Shown piece by piece: positions 35,595 to 46,736 of a stretch of 64,000 nt of DNA. The stretch is from assembly GCF_002811765.1 (NCBI RefSeq), contig NZ_NPDR01000003.1, positions 434,001 to 498,000 of the forward strand. Direction: 5' to 3'. Under the pieces are notes generated by a model, which was not told where the DNA came from, did no database searches, and saw only the letters and a list, made by a program, of their open reading frames with translations. Each line of letters starts with the position of its first letter. The stretch's first letter is position 1. Both the position numbers and the translations under genes were made by a program. The DNA is from Leptospira saintgironsiae (GTDB lineage Bacteria > Spirochaetota > Leptospiria > Leptospirales > Leptospiraceae).

Positions 35595-37361
35595 ATGGAA
35601 AATCTACAGAGCATGCCGGAAGTGCAGAAGATCATCGCGATAGGAAAAGCAAATAGCGAAATTTCCTACGACGAGATCAATGAGATACTTCCGGATAAGA
35701 TCTTAAACTCAGAGAAGATTGATGATGTATTCACTCTTCTTCATGAGATGGGAATAGAGATCGTAGAAGAATATACTAGGAAATCTTTGGAGCCGGCTAC
35801 TTCTATCCTGCCTAAAGATGATCCGGCTCTTCCGGTCAAACCAGCACGCAAAAAGAAAGAAACTGCTTCTTCTGCAGGTGGTTCAGAAGACCCAATCCGT
35901 CTTTACCTAAAAGAGATCGGAAAGGTAAATTTGATCTCAGGAGAAACGGAAGTATTCCTCGCTAAAAAAATTGAGAAGGGCGAGAAGATCATAGAGGAAA
36001 CCATTTTAGGTTCTTCTATCCTTAGAGCGAACTTCATCAAACTTCTTCCTAAGATCCGTAGTAAAAAGACTAAGGTGTATGATCTTGTTAGAGTAGACAA
36101 GATGTACGCGATGAACGCGGAAGAAGCTAAAAAGTTAGAAGAACTTTTTTTCAAAAACATCTCTGTCATCCAAGAACAGGAAAAAGTTTTACAAGAAGCT
36201 CAATCCAGGATCCGCAAATATTCTGAGAACTCTAAAAAGTTCAAAGAGTTCAAAGAGAAAATTGATATTTCTAAAGGTATCATTGATACCGCTGTTAGGG
36301 AACTTGGAGTTTCTCAAAAAGAGATCCAGAAAATTTCCCAAAAGATCAAATCTATGGTCTTCAGGATCAAGGAGATTGATCGTCACTTCTTAAAGATCAA
36401 AGCTCAATACGGTTACGACGTTAAAGATATCAAAGCATTTAACCGTTTCATCGAGAAGAATGAAAAGTTAGAAGATATTGAAAAGATGATGGGAGTCTCT
36501 ATAGACGAGGTTCGCGAAGTCATCAAAGATATTCGTAATAATGAGCGTAAACTTCGCCGCATGGAACAGGAAGCTGGTTCTTCTGTCCAAGAGATCAAGG
36601 ACTGGGGCGAAAAGATCATCAAAGGTGAGAGAGAGATCGCTCAAGCCAAAAAGGAACTTGTAAAAGCAAACCTAAGACTTGTGGTTTCAATCGCAAAACG
36701 TTATGCAAACCGAGGAATGCATTTCTTCGATTTGATCCAAGAAGGGAATATTGGCCTTATCAAGGCTGTAGACAAATTCGAGTATAAGAAAGGATATAAA
36801 TTCTCCACTTATGCGACTTGGTGGATCCGTCAGGCAATCACCCGTGCCATTTCAGACCAAGCAAGAACGATCCGAGTTCCAGTTCACATGATTGAACAAG
36901 TGAATAAGGTAATTCGTGAAACTCGTTTGTTTGTTCAAGAATTTGGTAGAGATCCTTCCAATGAAGAAATTGCAGAACGTTTAGGCTGGCCTGTTCAAAA
37001 AGTAAAAGCAGTTAAAAACGTTGCAAGAGAGCCAATCTCTTTAGAGATCCCGGTTGGTTCCGAAGAAGATTCTGAACTCGGAGACTTTATCGAGGATAAG
37101 GATGTAGAATCTCCAGTGAACTCTGCAGCTTCGAGCATTCTTGCAGAACAGATCAGACAAGTTTTACATACTCTTCCTGCAAGGGAACAGAAAGTAATTC
37201 GTATGCGTTTCGGTCTGGATGATGGTTATCCTCAAACCTTGGAAGAGGTTGGTTATCAATTTAAGGTAACCAGGGAAAGGATCCGTCAGATCGAAGCAAA
37301 AGCACTTCGAAGACTACGTCACCCTTCTCGATCTAAAAAACTGAGAGACTATATCGATTAA
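35595..37361 (+). CDS. rpoD: RNA polymerase primary sigma factor (sigma-70)
   Basis: A 588-residue sigma factor. Region 1.1 occupies about residues 1-70, a charged linker follows, and region 1.2 is [18 protein letters not shown] long helical non-conserved insert (about 130-330) precedes region 2, with [26 protein letters not shown] core and [11 protein letters not shown] for -10 recognition. Region 4 has the helix-turn-helix [19 protein letters not shown] for the -35 element. It is the housekeeping sigma. It ends the operon 16 bases after dnaG and is followed by a terminator and a palindromic repeat. Confidence 0.97.
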   Translation: MENLQSMPEVQKIIAIGKANSEISYDEINEILPDKILNSEKIDDVFTLLHEMGIEIVEEYTRKSLEPATSILPKDDPALPVKPARKKKETASSAGGSEDPIRLYLKEIGKVNLISGETEVFLAKKIEKGEKIIEETILGSSILRANFIKLLPKIRSKKTKVYDLVRVDKMYAMNAEEAKKLEELFFKNISVIQEQEKVLQEAQSRIRKYSENSKKFKEFKEKIDISKGIIDTAVRELGVSQKEIQKISQKIKSMVFRIKEIDRHFLKIKAQYGYDVKDIKAFNRFIEKNEKLEDIEKMMGVSIDEVREVIKDIRNNERKLRRMEQEAGSSVQEIKDWGEKIIKGEREIAQAKKELVKANLRLVVSIAKRYANRGMHFFDLIQEGNIGLIKAVDKFEYKKGYKFSTYATWWIRQAITRAISDQARTIRVPVHMIEQVNKVIRETRLFVQEFGRDPSNEEIAERLGWPVQKVKAVKNVAREPISLEIPVGSEEDSELGDFIEDKDVESPVNSAASSILAEQIRQVLHTLPAREQKVIRMRFGLDDGYPQTLEEVGYQFKVTRERIRQIEAKALRRLRHPSRSKKLRDYID

Positions 37362-37487
37362 GAGACACAGAGCGGAAAAAAGCCTCAGAGGTTTTTGCGC
37401 ACAGAGACACAAAGTCACGGAGTGATTTAATTAAAATAAATCCTCTGCGTCTCCGTGCCTCTGTGTGAGACAACGCTGTGTCTCTTT
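37360..37487. repeat. long imperfect palindrome between rpoD and glpD
   Basis: Outer arms are AAGAGACACAGAGCG (37360-37374) and CGCTGTGTCTCTT (37474-37486). Inner arms are CACAGAG...CACGGAG (37399-37421) and CTCCGTGCCTCTGTG (37451-37465), and the centre is GATTTA/TAAATC. The CACAGAG-type wording is like dispersed palindromic elements seen between convergent genes in several bacterial groups. It fills the space between the two convergent genes. Confidence 0.6.
37376..37396 (+). terminator. Rho-independent terminator of rpoD
   Basis: AAAAA-AGCCTC-a-GAGGTTTTT: a short GC stem (GCCTC/GAGG) with A-run before and T5 after, 15 bases past the rpoD stop. It lies inside the larger palindromic repeat. 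Confidence 0.6.
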
Positions 37488-37500
37488 TAAACTCTGTGTC

Positions 37501-39108
37501 TTATTTACCGTCGTAAGTAGAACGCAGAGATTCGATTAACTCTAATGCTTCTGCTTCTTTTTCCTTCCTAAAAGCCTCTTTCCAACCTAATTGTTTAGCC
37601 AAAATTTTAGAGACTGGTGTTGCTAATTTTGCTGAAAGTTTCAGATCTAAGAATTGTATTCTGAATCTTCTCGCAAGGACGTCAGTGACTGTGAGTGCGA
37701 ATTCTTCTTTTGCGAACCATTCCACTTCTTCTTGGAAATATTCCACACCTTTAAAGAGAGGAGTTGGTTTTTTGCCTAGGATGATGAAAACTTCTCCGCC
37801 ATAAAAGTTTTGGAGACGTTTTGCAGAAGTTTCACTTACCTTATACATTTTCTGGATCTCTTTGTATAAGTTTTCGGAATATCCTACTTTTCCCGGGAAT
37901 GCGTATTTTGCAGTTCTGCTTGTTCCGAAGTCTTCTAATCCGCCTTCTTTCAAAACTCTATCGATCAGGTCCTCAGACATTTTTCTGTAAGTAGACCATT
38001 TTCCTCCTCCCATAGTGATGAGTCCGGAAGAAGAGACTAAGATCACTTCTTCTCTGGAAATACTTTTTGTATCTTGGTTCCCTTCTGGTGAGATGAGAGG
38101 TCTGATCCCTGAGAATACTGAGATGATTTCTTTTCTTTGAAGCGGTTTTGCTAAATAATCAGAACCTGTTTGTAGTAGGAACTCCACTTCTGATTCTAAT
38201 GGAAGTGGATCTTGGCTTACTTCGTGGATCGGAGTATCTGTGGTTCCTAAGATTATATGGTCTTCCCAAGGAATGATAAATACAACTCGCCCGTCTTTTG
38301 TTTTAGGAATGATGAGTGCAGTATTACAAGGAATGGTTTCTTTTTTGAAAACTAAATGAATTCCTTGGCTCGGAGAAAGTACACGGTAGGTTCTTGGATC
38401 GTCCTTTAAACGAATATCGTCCACCCAAGGTCCGGTTGCGTTCACTACAACTTTCGCTTTTACATTATAGGTTTCTCCACTTAAGAGGTCCTTTACTTTT
38501 CCACCGGTAATTTTGCCGTCCTTCTTCTGGAAAGATAGAAGTTCAGTTTGGTTCAGTACTAGAGCGCCTTCTTTAGAAGCGGCACGAGCTAAATTTACGT
38601 TCAGTCTTGCGTCATTGAATTGAGAATCGTAATATAAAATCCCGCCTGTTAATCCCTTGGTCTGGAGAGCAGGAAAATCTTTTTCTACTTCTTCTTTGGA
38701 AACTCTTTTGTGAGAAGGTAGATTTCCTTTCCATGCGAGAATATCGTACATAGTCATTCCGATACTGTAATACGGTTTTTCGTATAGTTTGTATGTGGGA
38801 AGAATGAATGGAAGTGGTTTGACCAGGTGAGGCGCATTGTCCAAAAGTCTTTGTCTTTCTGTGAGTGCCTCGTGAATTAGTTTGAAATGGAATTGGGCGA
38901 GATAACGAACCCCTCCATGTATTAGTTTTGTGGAACGTGAAGAAGTTCCAGAAGCAAAATCTGATTTTTCTAAAAGTGCAACTTTTAGTCCACGGAGGCT
39001 CGCGTCCAGGGCAGCTCCGGCTCCAGTGGCTCCACCCCCCAAAATCAAGAGGTCGAATTGTTCTTCTTTTAATTTTTCAAACCGGCTTTTGCGATCGTGT
39101 TTTTGCAT
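37501..39108 (-). CDS. glpD: aerobic glycerol-3-phosphate dehydrogenase
   Basis: A 535-residue flavoprotein from ATG 39108 (nine bases after AGGAAG). The N-terminal FAD motif is LLILGGGATGAGAALDA, followed by KSDFASGTSSRSTKLIHGGVRYL. The body has VNATGPWVDDIR and the IIPWEDHIILGTTDTP segment, then TMGGGKWSTYRKM, and a C-terminal helical DAO_C domain (about 395-520). It oxidises glycerol-3-phosphate to dihydroxyacetone phosphate and passes electrons to quinone at the membrane, linking lipid breakdown with gluconeogenesis (compare fbp). It converges on rpoD and is divergent from tyrS. Confidence 0.93.
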   Translation of the reverse strand: MQKHDRKSRFEKLKEEQFDLLILGGGATGAGAALDASLRGLKVALLEKSDFASGTSSRSTKLIHGGVRYLAQFHFKLIHEALTERQRLLDNAPHLVKPLPFILPTYKLYEKPYYSIGMTMYDILAWKGNLPSHKRVSKEEVEKDFPALQTKGLTGGILYYDSQFNDARLNVNLARAASKEGALVLNQTELLSFQKKDGKITGGKVKDLLSGETYNVKAKVVVNATGPWVDDIRLKDDPRTYRVLSPSQGIHLVFKKETIPCNTALIIPKTKDGRVVFIIPWEDHIILGTTDTPIHEVSQDPLPLESEVEFLLQTGSDYLAKPLQRKEIISVFSGIRPLISPEGNQDTKSISREEVILVSSSGLITMGGGKWSTYRKMSEDLIDRVLKEGGLEDFGTSRTAKYAFPGKVGYSENLYKEIQKMYKVSETSAKRLQNFYGGEVFIILGKKPTPLFKGVEYFQEEVEWFAKEEFALTVTDVLARRFRIQFLDLKLSAKLATPVSKILAKQLGWKEAFRKEKEAEALELIESLRSTYDGK

Positions 39109-39170
39109 GTACAAGGTCTTCCTGCTTTACAGGCTGATTTCGGTGGGTGAAATTGCAATAAAAGAGCCAA

Positions 39171-40388
39171 ATGGAACCTAAAAAACAAATCGAATTGATA
39201 CGACGCGGGATTGTCGACCTGATCAGCGAAGAGGAACTTACCTCCAAACTTACCAAAAAAAAGTCCTTAAAAATCAAAGCCGGTTTCGACCCGACAGCTC
39301 CAGACCTTCACCTGGGGCATTTCGTTTTACTCAGAAAATTGAGACATTTCCAGGACCTGGGTCACGAGGTGAATTTCCTTCTGGGAGATTTTACTGCGAT
39401 GATCGGCGATCCTACGGGCAAATCAGAAACCAGAAAAAGACTCTCTAAAGAAGAAGTTCTCAAAAATTCAGAAACCTATCAAAGCCAAGTTTTCAAGGTT
39501 TTAGATAAGGAGAAGACCAAGATTGTATATAATTCCCGCTGGTGTTCCGGGATGAATTTTGAAGATGTTCTGGTGCTTACTTCTAAATACAGCGTCGCCC
39601 AAATTTTAGAAAGAGATGATTTCAGCAAAAGATATAAAGGCGGACAACCAATCTCTCTGATTGAGTTCCTCTATCCACTTGTACAAGGTTACGACTCTGT
39701 AGAAATGGAAGCAGATGTAGAACTCGGTGGAACAGACCAAAAATTCAATCTTCTCGTAGGAAGAGAATTACAGAGAGAATACGGAAAAGAGGCACAATGT
39801 GTGATCACACTGCCTCTTTTGGTTGGTTTGGACGGGGTCAAAAAAATGTCCAAATCCCTCGGAAATTACGTGGGGATTACAGAAGAACCAATAGACATGT
39901 TCGGAAAACTAATGTCCATCTCAGACGAATTGATGTGGAATTATTTCGAATTATTGACTGATCTTCCTATGGAATCCGTTTCTGATCGCAAAAAAGGTAT
40001 CCAATCAGGGGAATTACATCCTAAAGAAGTCAAAACGGAACTTGCAAAATTAATAATGGACCAGTTCTCTTCCTCGAATGCTAATTCAGAAGCAATCGAA
40101 GAATGGAATAAGGTCCATAATCCAAAAGCAAGAGCCATCCCGGAGAATATTCCGGAAACAAAATTAGGTCCTGAATTTTTCCAAGAATCTGAAACTCCAC
40201 AGCTGATCTGGGTCCTCGCCAAACTGGGATTCGTTCCATCTGCCTCTGAAGCGAGAAGGTTGATCAAGTCCGGGGGGATTTATGTCGACGAAGAGAAACT
40301 TTCGGATGAAAAATTTACTGTAACTAAAAACGCAGAATACTTGATTCGCCAAGGCAAAAAAGGAAAATTCATCCGTCTGGTCAGTTGA
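39171..40388 (+). CDS. tyrS: tyrosyl-tRNA synthetase
   Basis: A 405-residue class I synthetase. The HIGH-type motif is HLGH in [14 protein letters not shown] (about 44-57). [14 protein letters not shown] binds tyrosine, and the KMSKS motif is intact in [12 protein letters not shown]. The C-terminal 60 residues are an S4 RNA-binding domain ([20 protein letters not shown]). It charges tRNA-Tyr. The NodB-like gene starts 13 bases later, so the two are probably co-transcribed. Confidence 0.96.
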   Translation: MEPKKQIELIRRGIVDLISEEELTSKLTKKKSLKIKAGFDPTAPDLHLGHFVLLRKLRHFQDLGHEVNFLLGDFTAMIGDPTGKSETRKRLSKEEVLKNSETYQSQVFKVLDKEKTKIVYNSRWCSGMNFEDVLVLTSKYSVAQILERDDFSKRYKGGQPISLIEFLYPLVQGYDSVEMEADVELGGTDQKFNLLVGRELQREYGKEAQCVITLPLLVGLDGVKKMSKSLGNYVGITEEPIDMFGKLMSISDELMWNYFELLTDLPMESVSDRKKGIQSGELHPKEVKTELAKLIMDQFSSSNANSEAIEEWNKVHNPKARAIPENIPETKLGPEFFQESETPQLIWVLAKLGFVPSASEARRLIKSGGIYVDEEKLSDEKFTVTKNAEYLIRQGKKGKFIRLVS

Positions 40389-40401
40389 CCGAAATCAGAA
40401 C

Positions 40402-41601
40402 ATGCTCAGCGAAGAAGAATCTACAGTACTTTCTAAGACGATTAAGGAAATCCAGGACAACGAAGTAGAATCCGAAGTCCTGGAAAAAAAATTTCGTCAG
40501 ATCCGGATCGGTTCCTCCGTATTCTTTTTCCTGATCTTAAGTATCACCACTATTTTTGCTTTAGCAAGAAGGCTAGATTCTCTCCAAAACACAGTCCAAA
40601 AACAAAATGAAGTCATCTCAGTTCTTTCAGAAGACATTACAAGTTTAAGATTAGAAGAACAACAAAGAGAAGAAGAAGTACTTCGTTTTAAGTCTTCGAT
40701 CTTGGATGACGTTCCCGACGGCGATCTAAGTGAAGAGGTTAATAAAAACTTAAACTCCCTGCAAGCTATCATTCCTAAACCCGGTACCGGCAAAAACATA
40801 AGCAGAGGAAATCCGAATTTTAAGGAAATCTCTCTTACATTCGATTTAGGAACCGGAGAAGACCTTCAAATACTTTATGAATTTATGATGAGGTTCCCGA
40901 TCAAGGTTACCCTATTCGTTTCTAATGAAAATCCTGCTAAAAAAGGTGGATCTTTATTCTCCAAAACCAATTTAGTTTATCTCAAAAAATTAGCAGCATT
41001 AGATGGAAGGGTAGTTTTTGGAAATCATACATGGAGCCATTTTAATTTACCTAGAAGTTTGAAAGAGCCTTCTCTAAGAAAAAGAGCACTTCTAAGTTAT
41101 GTGGCTGATGAGATCCCAGATTTTAATCTTCTTTTAGAAGAATTAACTTCTGTAGAAGATAAATTTAAGACAATTACTGGGCTTACTCTTACTAAATATT
41201 ATAGATTGCCTTATGGAGCAGTAGACCAGATCATCTTAGATGTATATGCCACCCAAGGTTATGAAAACCATATTTTTTGGAGCAATAATACAGTAGGTTC
41301 TTTAGATGTTCCTGACTTCGTTTATAAGAAATACATCACTAAAAAAGATACTGCTACTGGAAAAACAAAACTAGTTCAAAATCCTCATTATAAAACAAAA
41401 GAAGAGATGTTGGATTTTTTATATCGTTGGGAAGCTGCTGACAAAAATGGAATGAATGGTGCAATCATCTTGATGCACTTGGGTTCGCCTAGGCAATCTG
41501 AAAAATTGATCTATATTCTTCCTGATTTTATCCAGGCGATGTTAAACAAAGGTTATAAATTTACAACTGTTCCGGAAGTATTAAACGAAAAGCAGGATTG
41601 A
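40402..41601 (+). CDS. membrane-anchored polysaccharide deacetylase (NodB-like)
   Basis: A 399-residue protein with a cytoplasmic N-terminus, one membrane span (about 36-55), a coiled-coil stretch (about 58-100) and a NodB domain (about 130-390). Motif 1 reads TFDLGTGE instead of TFDD, so the catalytic Asp is kept but the metal-binding second Asp is replaced by Leu. Motif 2 is intact (NHTWSH, two His), motif 3 is RLPYGA, and a late His is present in LMHLGS. The usual family removes acetyl groups from peptidoglycan or other glycans. The changed motif leaves metal binding in doubt. It follows tyrS by 13 bases and converges on the RND gene. Confidence 0.75.
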   Translation: MLSEEESTVLSKTIKEIQDNEVESEVLEKKFRQIRIGSSVFFFLILSITTIFALARRLDSLQNTVQKQNEVISVLSEDITSLRLEEQQREEEVLRFKSSILDDVPDGDLSEEVNKNLNSLQAIIPKPGTGKNISRGNPNFKEISLTFDLGTGEDLQILYEFMMRFPIKVTLFVSNENPAKKGGSLFSKTNLVYLKKLAALDGRVVFGNHTWSHFNLPRSLKEPSLRKRALLSYVADEIPDFNLLLEELTSVEDKFKTITGLTLTKYYRLPYGAVDQIILDVYATQGYENHIFWSNNTVGSLDVPDFVYKKYITKKDTATGKTKLVQNPHYKTKEEMLDFLYRWEAADKNGMNGAIILMHLGSPRQSEKLIYILPDFIQAMLNKGYKFTTVPEVLNEKQD

Positions 41602-41621
41602 CCCCGCTCTTCGTTTAGTTC

Positions 41622-44600
41622 TTACTTCTTCTTTTTACCTTTATTATTTGTTAAGACAGGTTCAGGCTCACTCGCAAATTCAGGACTTGGGAAATACACC
41701 GGTTTTACTACCTGCTTTTTACCAAAGATCCTTTCCAATAATCCATTAAACCAATTCTGGAAATTATAAAGGTGAAGGTAGAATACAGGCACCATTAGAA
41801 GAGTGATAATACTTGCAAATGCGAGCCCCCAACCAAAAGCCAATGCCATCGGAACTAAAAATGGATCGTAACCTCCGATACCGTATGCGGTAGGTAAAAG
41901 TCCAAGCACTGTGGTTACAGTAGTTAAGGTCACAGCTCTTAGTCTTAAGTTTCCAGTATCTATTAAGATTTCCTTAATGTTCTTATTTGGATTTTCTCTA
42001 CGAAGGGTATTCGCAAAGTCTACAAGTACAATTGAGTCGTTTACTACAACTCCCGCAAGACCAACAATTCCAAGCATAGCTAAGAATCCAAAAGATTCTC
42101 CATGACTTACGAATGCTAAGATCACTCCAATAAAGGAGAAGGGGATTGCGCTTCCGATAACAAGAGGTTGCATCAAAGATCCAAATTGGGATGCGATGAT
42201 GATATACATGATGAGAAGTGCCATCAAGAATAGAAATCCTAAAGAACCCATAGACTCCTCTGTATCTTTATTCTCTCCACCGAAGCGAACAATATAGCCT
42301 GGATACTTATCTATGATTTTTTCTTGTTCCGCTAATAATTTAGCAGAGGCATTTGCTTCTCTGGAGTTGGCTTGTTTTCCGCCAGCTAAGTTTGCCGTAA
42401 CAGTAAGTAAACGTTTTCCATCCAAATGATTGATATTGGAAACACCTGGAAGTTTTTGCATCGTTACCAATCGAGAAACTGGGATCATCTTTCCGATAGA
42501 ATTTGAAACATACACTTGATTCAAACTATCCACAGATTTTCTGTATGATTCAGGAAAGCGGACTTTTACTTCTACTTCTTCGTCGGTTCTTTTGATCTTG
42601 GTTGCAACAGTTCCTTGGAACGCAGTATTGATCGCTTGTGCAACTCTGAATACTGAAACTCCAGCAGTGGAAGCAAGTGATTCGCTGACTTTGATTCTGA
42701 CTTCGTCTTTACCTTCATTGAAGTCGTCGGCAATATCAGTGACTCCTTTTACTTTTCCGAGCACTGTCTTGTATTCAGCTGCAATTTTGAGAAGAGTATC
42801 ATAATTATCTCCTCTGATCTCAATCGCCACAGGTTTTCCTACAGGAGGTCCTCCAGAAACTTTTTCGTATTCTAGAGCGATCAGTTTTCCTCTAAGAGAT
42901 TCAAATTCTTCTGGGATTACTGTAGGTTCAGGAATATCACAAGGGTTTTTAGTTTCTTCTGCTTCTTTTTGGATCTTCTCCTCTTCTATCTTGCGAGAAG
43001 TTTCATTGAGTAACCAAAGAGTTTTCCTTCTAAGTTTTTGGATGATATCGTCAGTTTTATGGCATTTTTTACGGTTTTCTTCCGCGGTCAAATAAGCCAT
43101 TACCATTCCGTAATGTTTCCCTCTTTTAGTAAAAGGATCATTCGGATTTGCTTGGATAATTCCTACACGAGTTGCATAATTCTCTAGATCTTCCTGAGGA
43201 ACTTTTGCGATCTCCTTTTCAATCACTTCTAAATAACGATAGGTCTCATTCAAACTTGCACCGGTTTTTGCAGTCACCTTTACATAAAATTGGTCTACTG
43301 AACCTGGGAATAATTTGAATTTAGAAAATAATATCTGGATGATAAAACTTACGATCAATAAGGCAACAATTCCGCCTGTCATTTTCCATGGATTGTTTAA
43401 CGCAAATCGGAGTGCAGGAACATATTTAGTATTTCTAAATTTAGAAAACCATCCAGATTCTTCTTTGATCTCTCCTGCCTTTACTCCACCTTTATTAATA
43501 TCGTACAAGTGGTTTGGAAGAATAAAAAATGCTTCTGCAAGAGATGCGCAGAGAGCGATAATTACAACAAGTGGAATACTAAATACAAACTTACCGAAAA
43601 TTCCTGGCATGAATAGAAGAGGAGCAAACGCTGCGATTGTTGTAGTAACAGTTGCGGTAACTGGAGAAACCACTTCTAAGGTTCCCTTTAAAGTGGCCTC
43701 ATAAGGAGGAAGTCCCTCTTCGATATATCTATATACGTTCTCGCATATAATGATAGCATCATCCACAAGGATACCTACGACCAAGACGAGTCCAAACATC
43801 GAGATCAGGTTTAAGGTCAACCCGAACTGATCCATTATGAAGAATGTAGCCCCAAAAGATACGGGGATCCCGAGAGCGGTCATAAGAGCCACTCTCCATC
43901 CTAAAAAGAAGAATAGAGATCCGGTTACTAAGATCATTCCGAATGCAGCATTTGAGATTAAAACGTTTAATCTGCGTCTGATATATTTAGAAAGATCATT
44001 TACGAATGCGTATTGGAATTCCGGAGAACCTTGGCGGAATTTTTCTACAGTAGATTTTACACTGTCTACTACTTTGATCGCATCTGCACTCTGTCTTTTT
44101 AGAACAGTTAGAGCTACAGTTTTAGTTCCATTTACATTCTCTATATAATCAGCTTCTCTTAAACCCTCGGTAACTCTCGCAACATCTTGGATACGGATTG
44201 CATTTCCGATCTCGTTTCCTCTAACATGTACTTTGGAAATTTCTTCAGGGGTGTCGAATTCTCCGATTGTCCTAAGGATAATCTCCTTATCTATACCTGT
44301 TACATTCCCACCTGGAACGTTTACGTTACGATTTCTTAATGCGCCTATTACATCCTGGCCAGTCAGATAAAAACCGAATAGACTATTCGGTAGAATATCC
44401 ACTTGCATTTCGGTTTCTCTCCAACCTCTACGAGAAACCTTGGCCACTCCTGAAATATCTAAAAGTGCCTGTTCTACTATTTTTGCTTGTGCGCGTAATT
44501 TTTTCTCTGCTTCGACTGATCCATCATCTTCTTTTAATGTGATTGAAACTTCGATTACTGGAGTTCTTGCAGTTGTGATCTCCGTTACAATTGGATCTTC

Positions 44601-44972
44601 TACTTCTTCTGGAAGATCTTCTACCCGGTCTATGGCAGATTTGATATCATCCACCACCTTTTGGGTATCCTTCGTATCAGGATCTAATGTGATTACGATC
44701 CCGGATCTACCTTCGATAGAAGCGGATCTATATTCTTTGATCCCATCCACTTCTTTGATCGCCTTTTCAAGTGGGTTAGTGACTAACTTTTCTACCTCTT
44801 GGGGAGAAGCACCCAGATATAAAGTAGAGATAGAAACTATATCGAAGTTGATATTTGGGAATGCTTCTCTGTTCATCTTAACTGCAAGAAAACTTCCGGC
44901 AAGAATGATCAGAACAGTGAGTAGGTTTACGAAGATACTTTTCGAGAGGAAATATTCGATGATACTTTTCAT
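41622..44972 (-). CDS. RND-family efflux transporter permease
   Basis: An 1116-residue inner-membrane permease of the AcrB/CzcA type with the usual 12 spans. It has a first span (about 12-30), a large periplasmic loop, and a span-4 region [14 protein letters not shown] with the paired Asp of the proton relay. A second half repeats the layout ([21 protein letters not shown]). The second periplasmic loop is long and charged (about 655-715, with a Cys pair). It should work with a periplasmic adaptor and a TolC-like channel, but neither gene is adjacent downstream in the window. Substrate is unknown. Peptide deformylase lies upstream on the same strand. Confidence 0.88.
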   Translation of the reverse strand: MKSIIEYFLSKSIFVNLLTVLIILAGSFLAVKMNREAFPNINFDIVSISTLYLGASPQEVEKLVTNPLEKAIKEVDGIKEYRSASIEGRSGIVITLDPDTKDTQKVVDDIKSAIDRVEDLPEEVEDPIVTEITTARTPVIEVSITLKEDDGSVEAEKKLRAQAKIVEQALLDISGVAKVSRRGWRETEMQVDILPNSLFGFYLTGQDVIGALRNRNVNVPGGNVTGIDKEIILRTIGEFDTPEEISKVHVRGNEIGNAIRIQDVARVTEGLREADYIENVNGTKTVALTVLKRQSADAIKVVDSVKSTVEKFRQGSPEFQYAFVNDLSKYIRRRLNVLISNAAFGMILVTGSLFFFLGWRVALMTALGIPVSFGATFFIMDQFGLTLNLISMFGLVLVVGILVDDAIIICENVYRYIEEGLPPYEATLKGTLEVVSPVTATVTTTIAAFAPLLFMPGIFGKFVFSIPLVVIIALCASLAEAFFILPNHLYDINKGGVKAGEIKEESGWFSKFRNTKYVPALRFALNNPWKMTGGIVALLIVSFIIQILFSKFKLFPGSVDQFYVKVTAKTGASLNETYRYLEVIEKEIAKVPQEDLENYATRVGIIQANPNDPFTKRGKHYGMVMAYLTAEENRKKCHKTDDIIQKLRRKTLWLLNETSRKIEEEKIQKEAEETKNPCDIPEPTVIPEEFESLRGKLIALEYEKVSGGPPVGKPVAIEIRGDNYDTLLKIAAEYKTVLGKVKGVTDIADDFNEGKDEVRIKVSESLASTAGVSVFRVAQAINTAFQGTVATKIKRTDEEVEVKVRFPESYRKSVDSLNQVYVSNSIGKMIPVSRLVTMQKLPGVSNINHLDGKRLLTVTANLAGGKQANSREANASAKLLAEQEKIIDKYPGYIVRFGGENKDTEESMGSLGFLFLMALLIMYIIIASQFGSLMQPLVIGSAIPFSFIGVILAFVSHGESFGFLAMLGIVGLAGVVVNDSIVLVDFANTLRRENPNKNIKEILIDTGNLRLRAVTLTTVTTVLGLLPTAYGIGGYDPFLVPMALAFGWGLAFASIITLLMVPVFYLHLYNFQNWFNGLLERIFGKKQVVKPVYFPSPEFASEPEPVLTNNKGKKKK

Positions 44973-45009
44973 AGGGGTATTCTGCTTAATGGGTTAGGGG
45001 AGAAGTTTT

Positions 45010-45540
45010 TTAGTCCAGGATAGGACCGCTTAATTCCATGGAATCATTGAACCCGAACATTTTTGTACTCTTTAATCTATCTACGTACAAAACTCCGTGC
45101 AAGTGATCACATTCATGTTGGTATACGATTGCGGAATATCCCTCGATTGTTTCTTCGTGAGAGTTTCCTTTTTCATCCATCCATTTCATTTGGATCTTAT
45201 TAGGTCTTTCTACAAAACCCCTCATACCCGGAACGGAAAGACAACCTTCCCAGTTACCGTCTACTGAATCAGTAATTGGTTTGATCTCTGGATTAATAAG
45301 TATCCTTTCCGGAACTCTAGATGGACTATCATCTTCCGGGTCGGAACCTACTACCACGATCTTCTTCATGATACCGATCTGAGGAGCAGCAAGGCCCACG
45401 CCGTCTGCATGTCTCATTGTATCGAACATATCCCGGATCAATTTTTTGAACTCTTTGGTTCCCAGCTCGTCGGGATGAACATCATCGCTGGTTTTTCTTA
45501 GGAGGGGATCGCCGATTTTGAGAATTTTACGCACTGACAT
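45010..45540 (-). CDS. def: peptide deformylase
   Basis: A 176-residue metalloenzyme with all three motifs: [10 protein letters not shown] (about 49-58), EGCLSVPG (about 102-109, with the Cys ligand) and HECDHLHG (about 143-150, the two His ligands and catalytic Glu). It removes the formyl group from new proteins. It is encoded three bases after the alpha/beta-hydrolase-like gene and upstream of the RND gene. Confidence 0.96.
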   Translation of the reverse strand: MSVRKILKIGDPLLRKTSDDVHPDELGTKEFKKLIRDMFDTMRHADGVGLAAPQIGIMKKIVVVGSDPEDDSPSRVPERILINPEIKPITDSVDGNWEGCLSVPGMRGFVERPNKIQMKWMDEKGNSHEETIEGYSAIVYQHECDHLHGVLYVDRLKSTKMFGFNDSMELSGPILD

Positions 45541-45543
45541 TTT

Positions 45544-46230
45544 TCAGAACCTTGTCCTAGAGCTATCCTTCACCGGTTTTTGCCCACCAGATTTTAAGAA
45601 TGGTTCTAGGATTTTAGACAGCATTCCAGTGGTCGGTTCTGAAAATCTTGGATTTTGAGCTTCCCATCTAAATACCGAAGTTCCGACAGAAATGTTCTGT
45701 AATATTTCCGCCTGGGTTTCCAAAGGACCGACGGTCCTAGGGAGAAGTAAACCTATAGGGCATTTCGCCTTTTGGGAATATAGATCTTCTTTTTCCAATC
45801 CGTTCCAAAGCTTTTCTAAACCAAATGGGTCCAAAAAGAACTTAGGGATCTGGGTCAAATTTCTCAAAAACCAATCCGTTTTTTCTAAAATGGAAGCAGA
45901 GTATCCAGATACTGGCAAAGGATTGGGGAAAATCAGAAATGCTAAAAGTATTTTGTCGTTAGGTTGGGTGAGAAGTGGCCATATCAATCTCGCGGAAAAT
46001 CCTTCCGCAATTAGAATTTGTTTCTTCTTTCTCTTCCTCAGAAAATCCAAAATATCTTCATTTGAAAATCCTGAAAATTTCTCAGGACCTTCTGCCACAG
46101 TAAGATAATAATCGGAAGAAAGTTCTGGGGTGAAGGACCTGTCAAAAGAATGTAAGGGGTCCCGAAGCCAAAGCACTTCGTCTTTTTTGGGATTTCCCCG
46201 GCTTGTAAAAGTCCAATGATTCTCTCGCAT
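45544..46230 (-). CDS. alpha/beta-hydrolase-like protein lacking the catalytic His
   Basis: A 228-residue protein. QILIAEGFSARLIWPLL looks like the nucleophile-elbow strand and helix, with Ser flanked as G-F-S-A rather than G-x-S-x-G. Further on, CPIGLLLPR resembles the strand before the acid loop. The end, EAQNPRFSEPTTGMLSKILEPFL, fits the 'GH.p..E.P..v...i..fl' ending with Gln/Asn where the catalytic His should be. It is probably not a standard hydrolase. The assignment is by pattern only. It is three bases upstream of def and follows the tRNA-Ala gene on the same strand. Confidence 0.5.
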   Translation of the reverse strand: MRENHWTFTSRGNPKKDEVLWLRDPLHSFDRSFTPELSSDYYLTVAEGPEKFSGFSNEDILDFLRKRKKKQILIAEGFSARLIWPLLTQPNDKILLAFLIFPNPLPVSGYSASILEKTDWFLRNLTQIPKFFLDPFGLEKLWNGLEKEDLYSQKAKCPIGLLLPRTVGPLETQAEILQNISVGTSVFRWEAQNPRFSEPTTGMLSKILEPFLKSGGQKPVKDSSRTRF

Positions 46231-46285
46231 TAGTCTTGACAGTGATTATGAATGGAAACTATCTATTAGGTTCGGCGTTGGTGTG

Positions 46286-46358
<73 letters not shown>

Positions 46359-46420
46359 TCTGATTCCAATATGGTCTCGTTGGGCGCACTGTCAATATAT
46401 ATTATTTTAGGAGCAATCGG

Positions 46421-46726
<306 letters not shown>

Positions 46727-46736
46727 TTTTCCGACC

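Noticed and set aside
43315..43704. 129-residue frame opposite the RND gene
   Set aside because: It mirrors the codon pattern of the membrane protein on the other strand.
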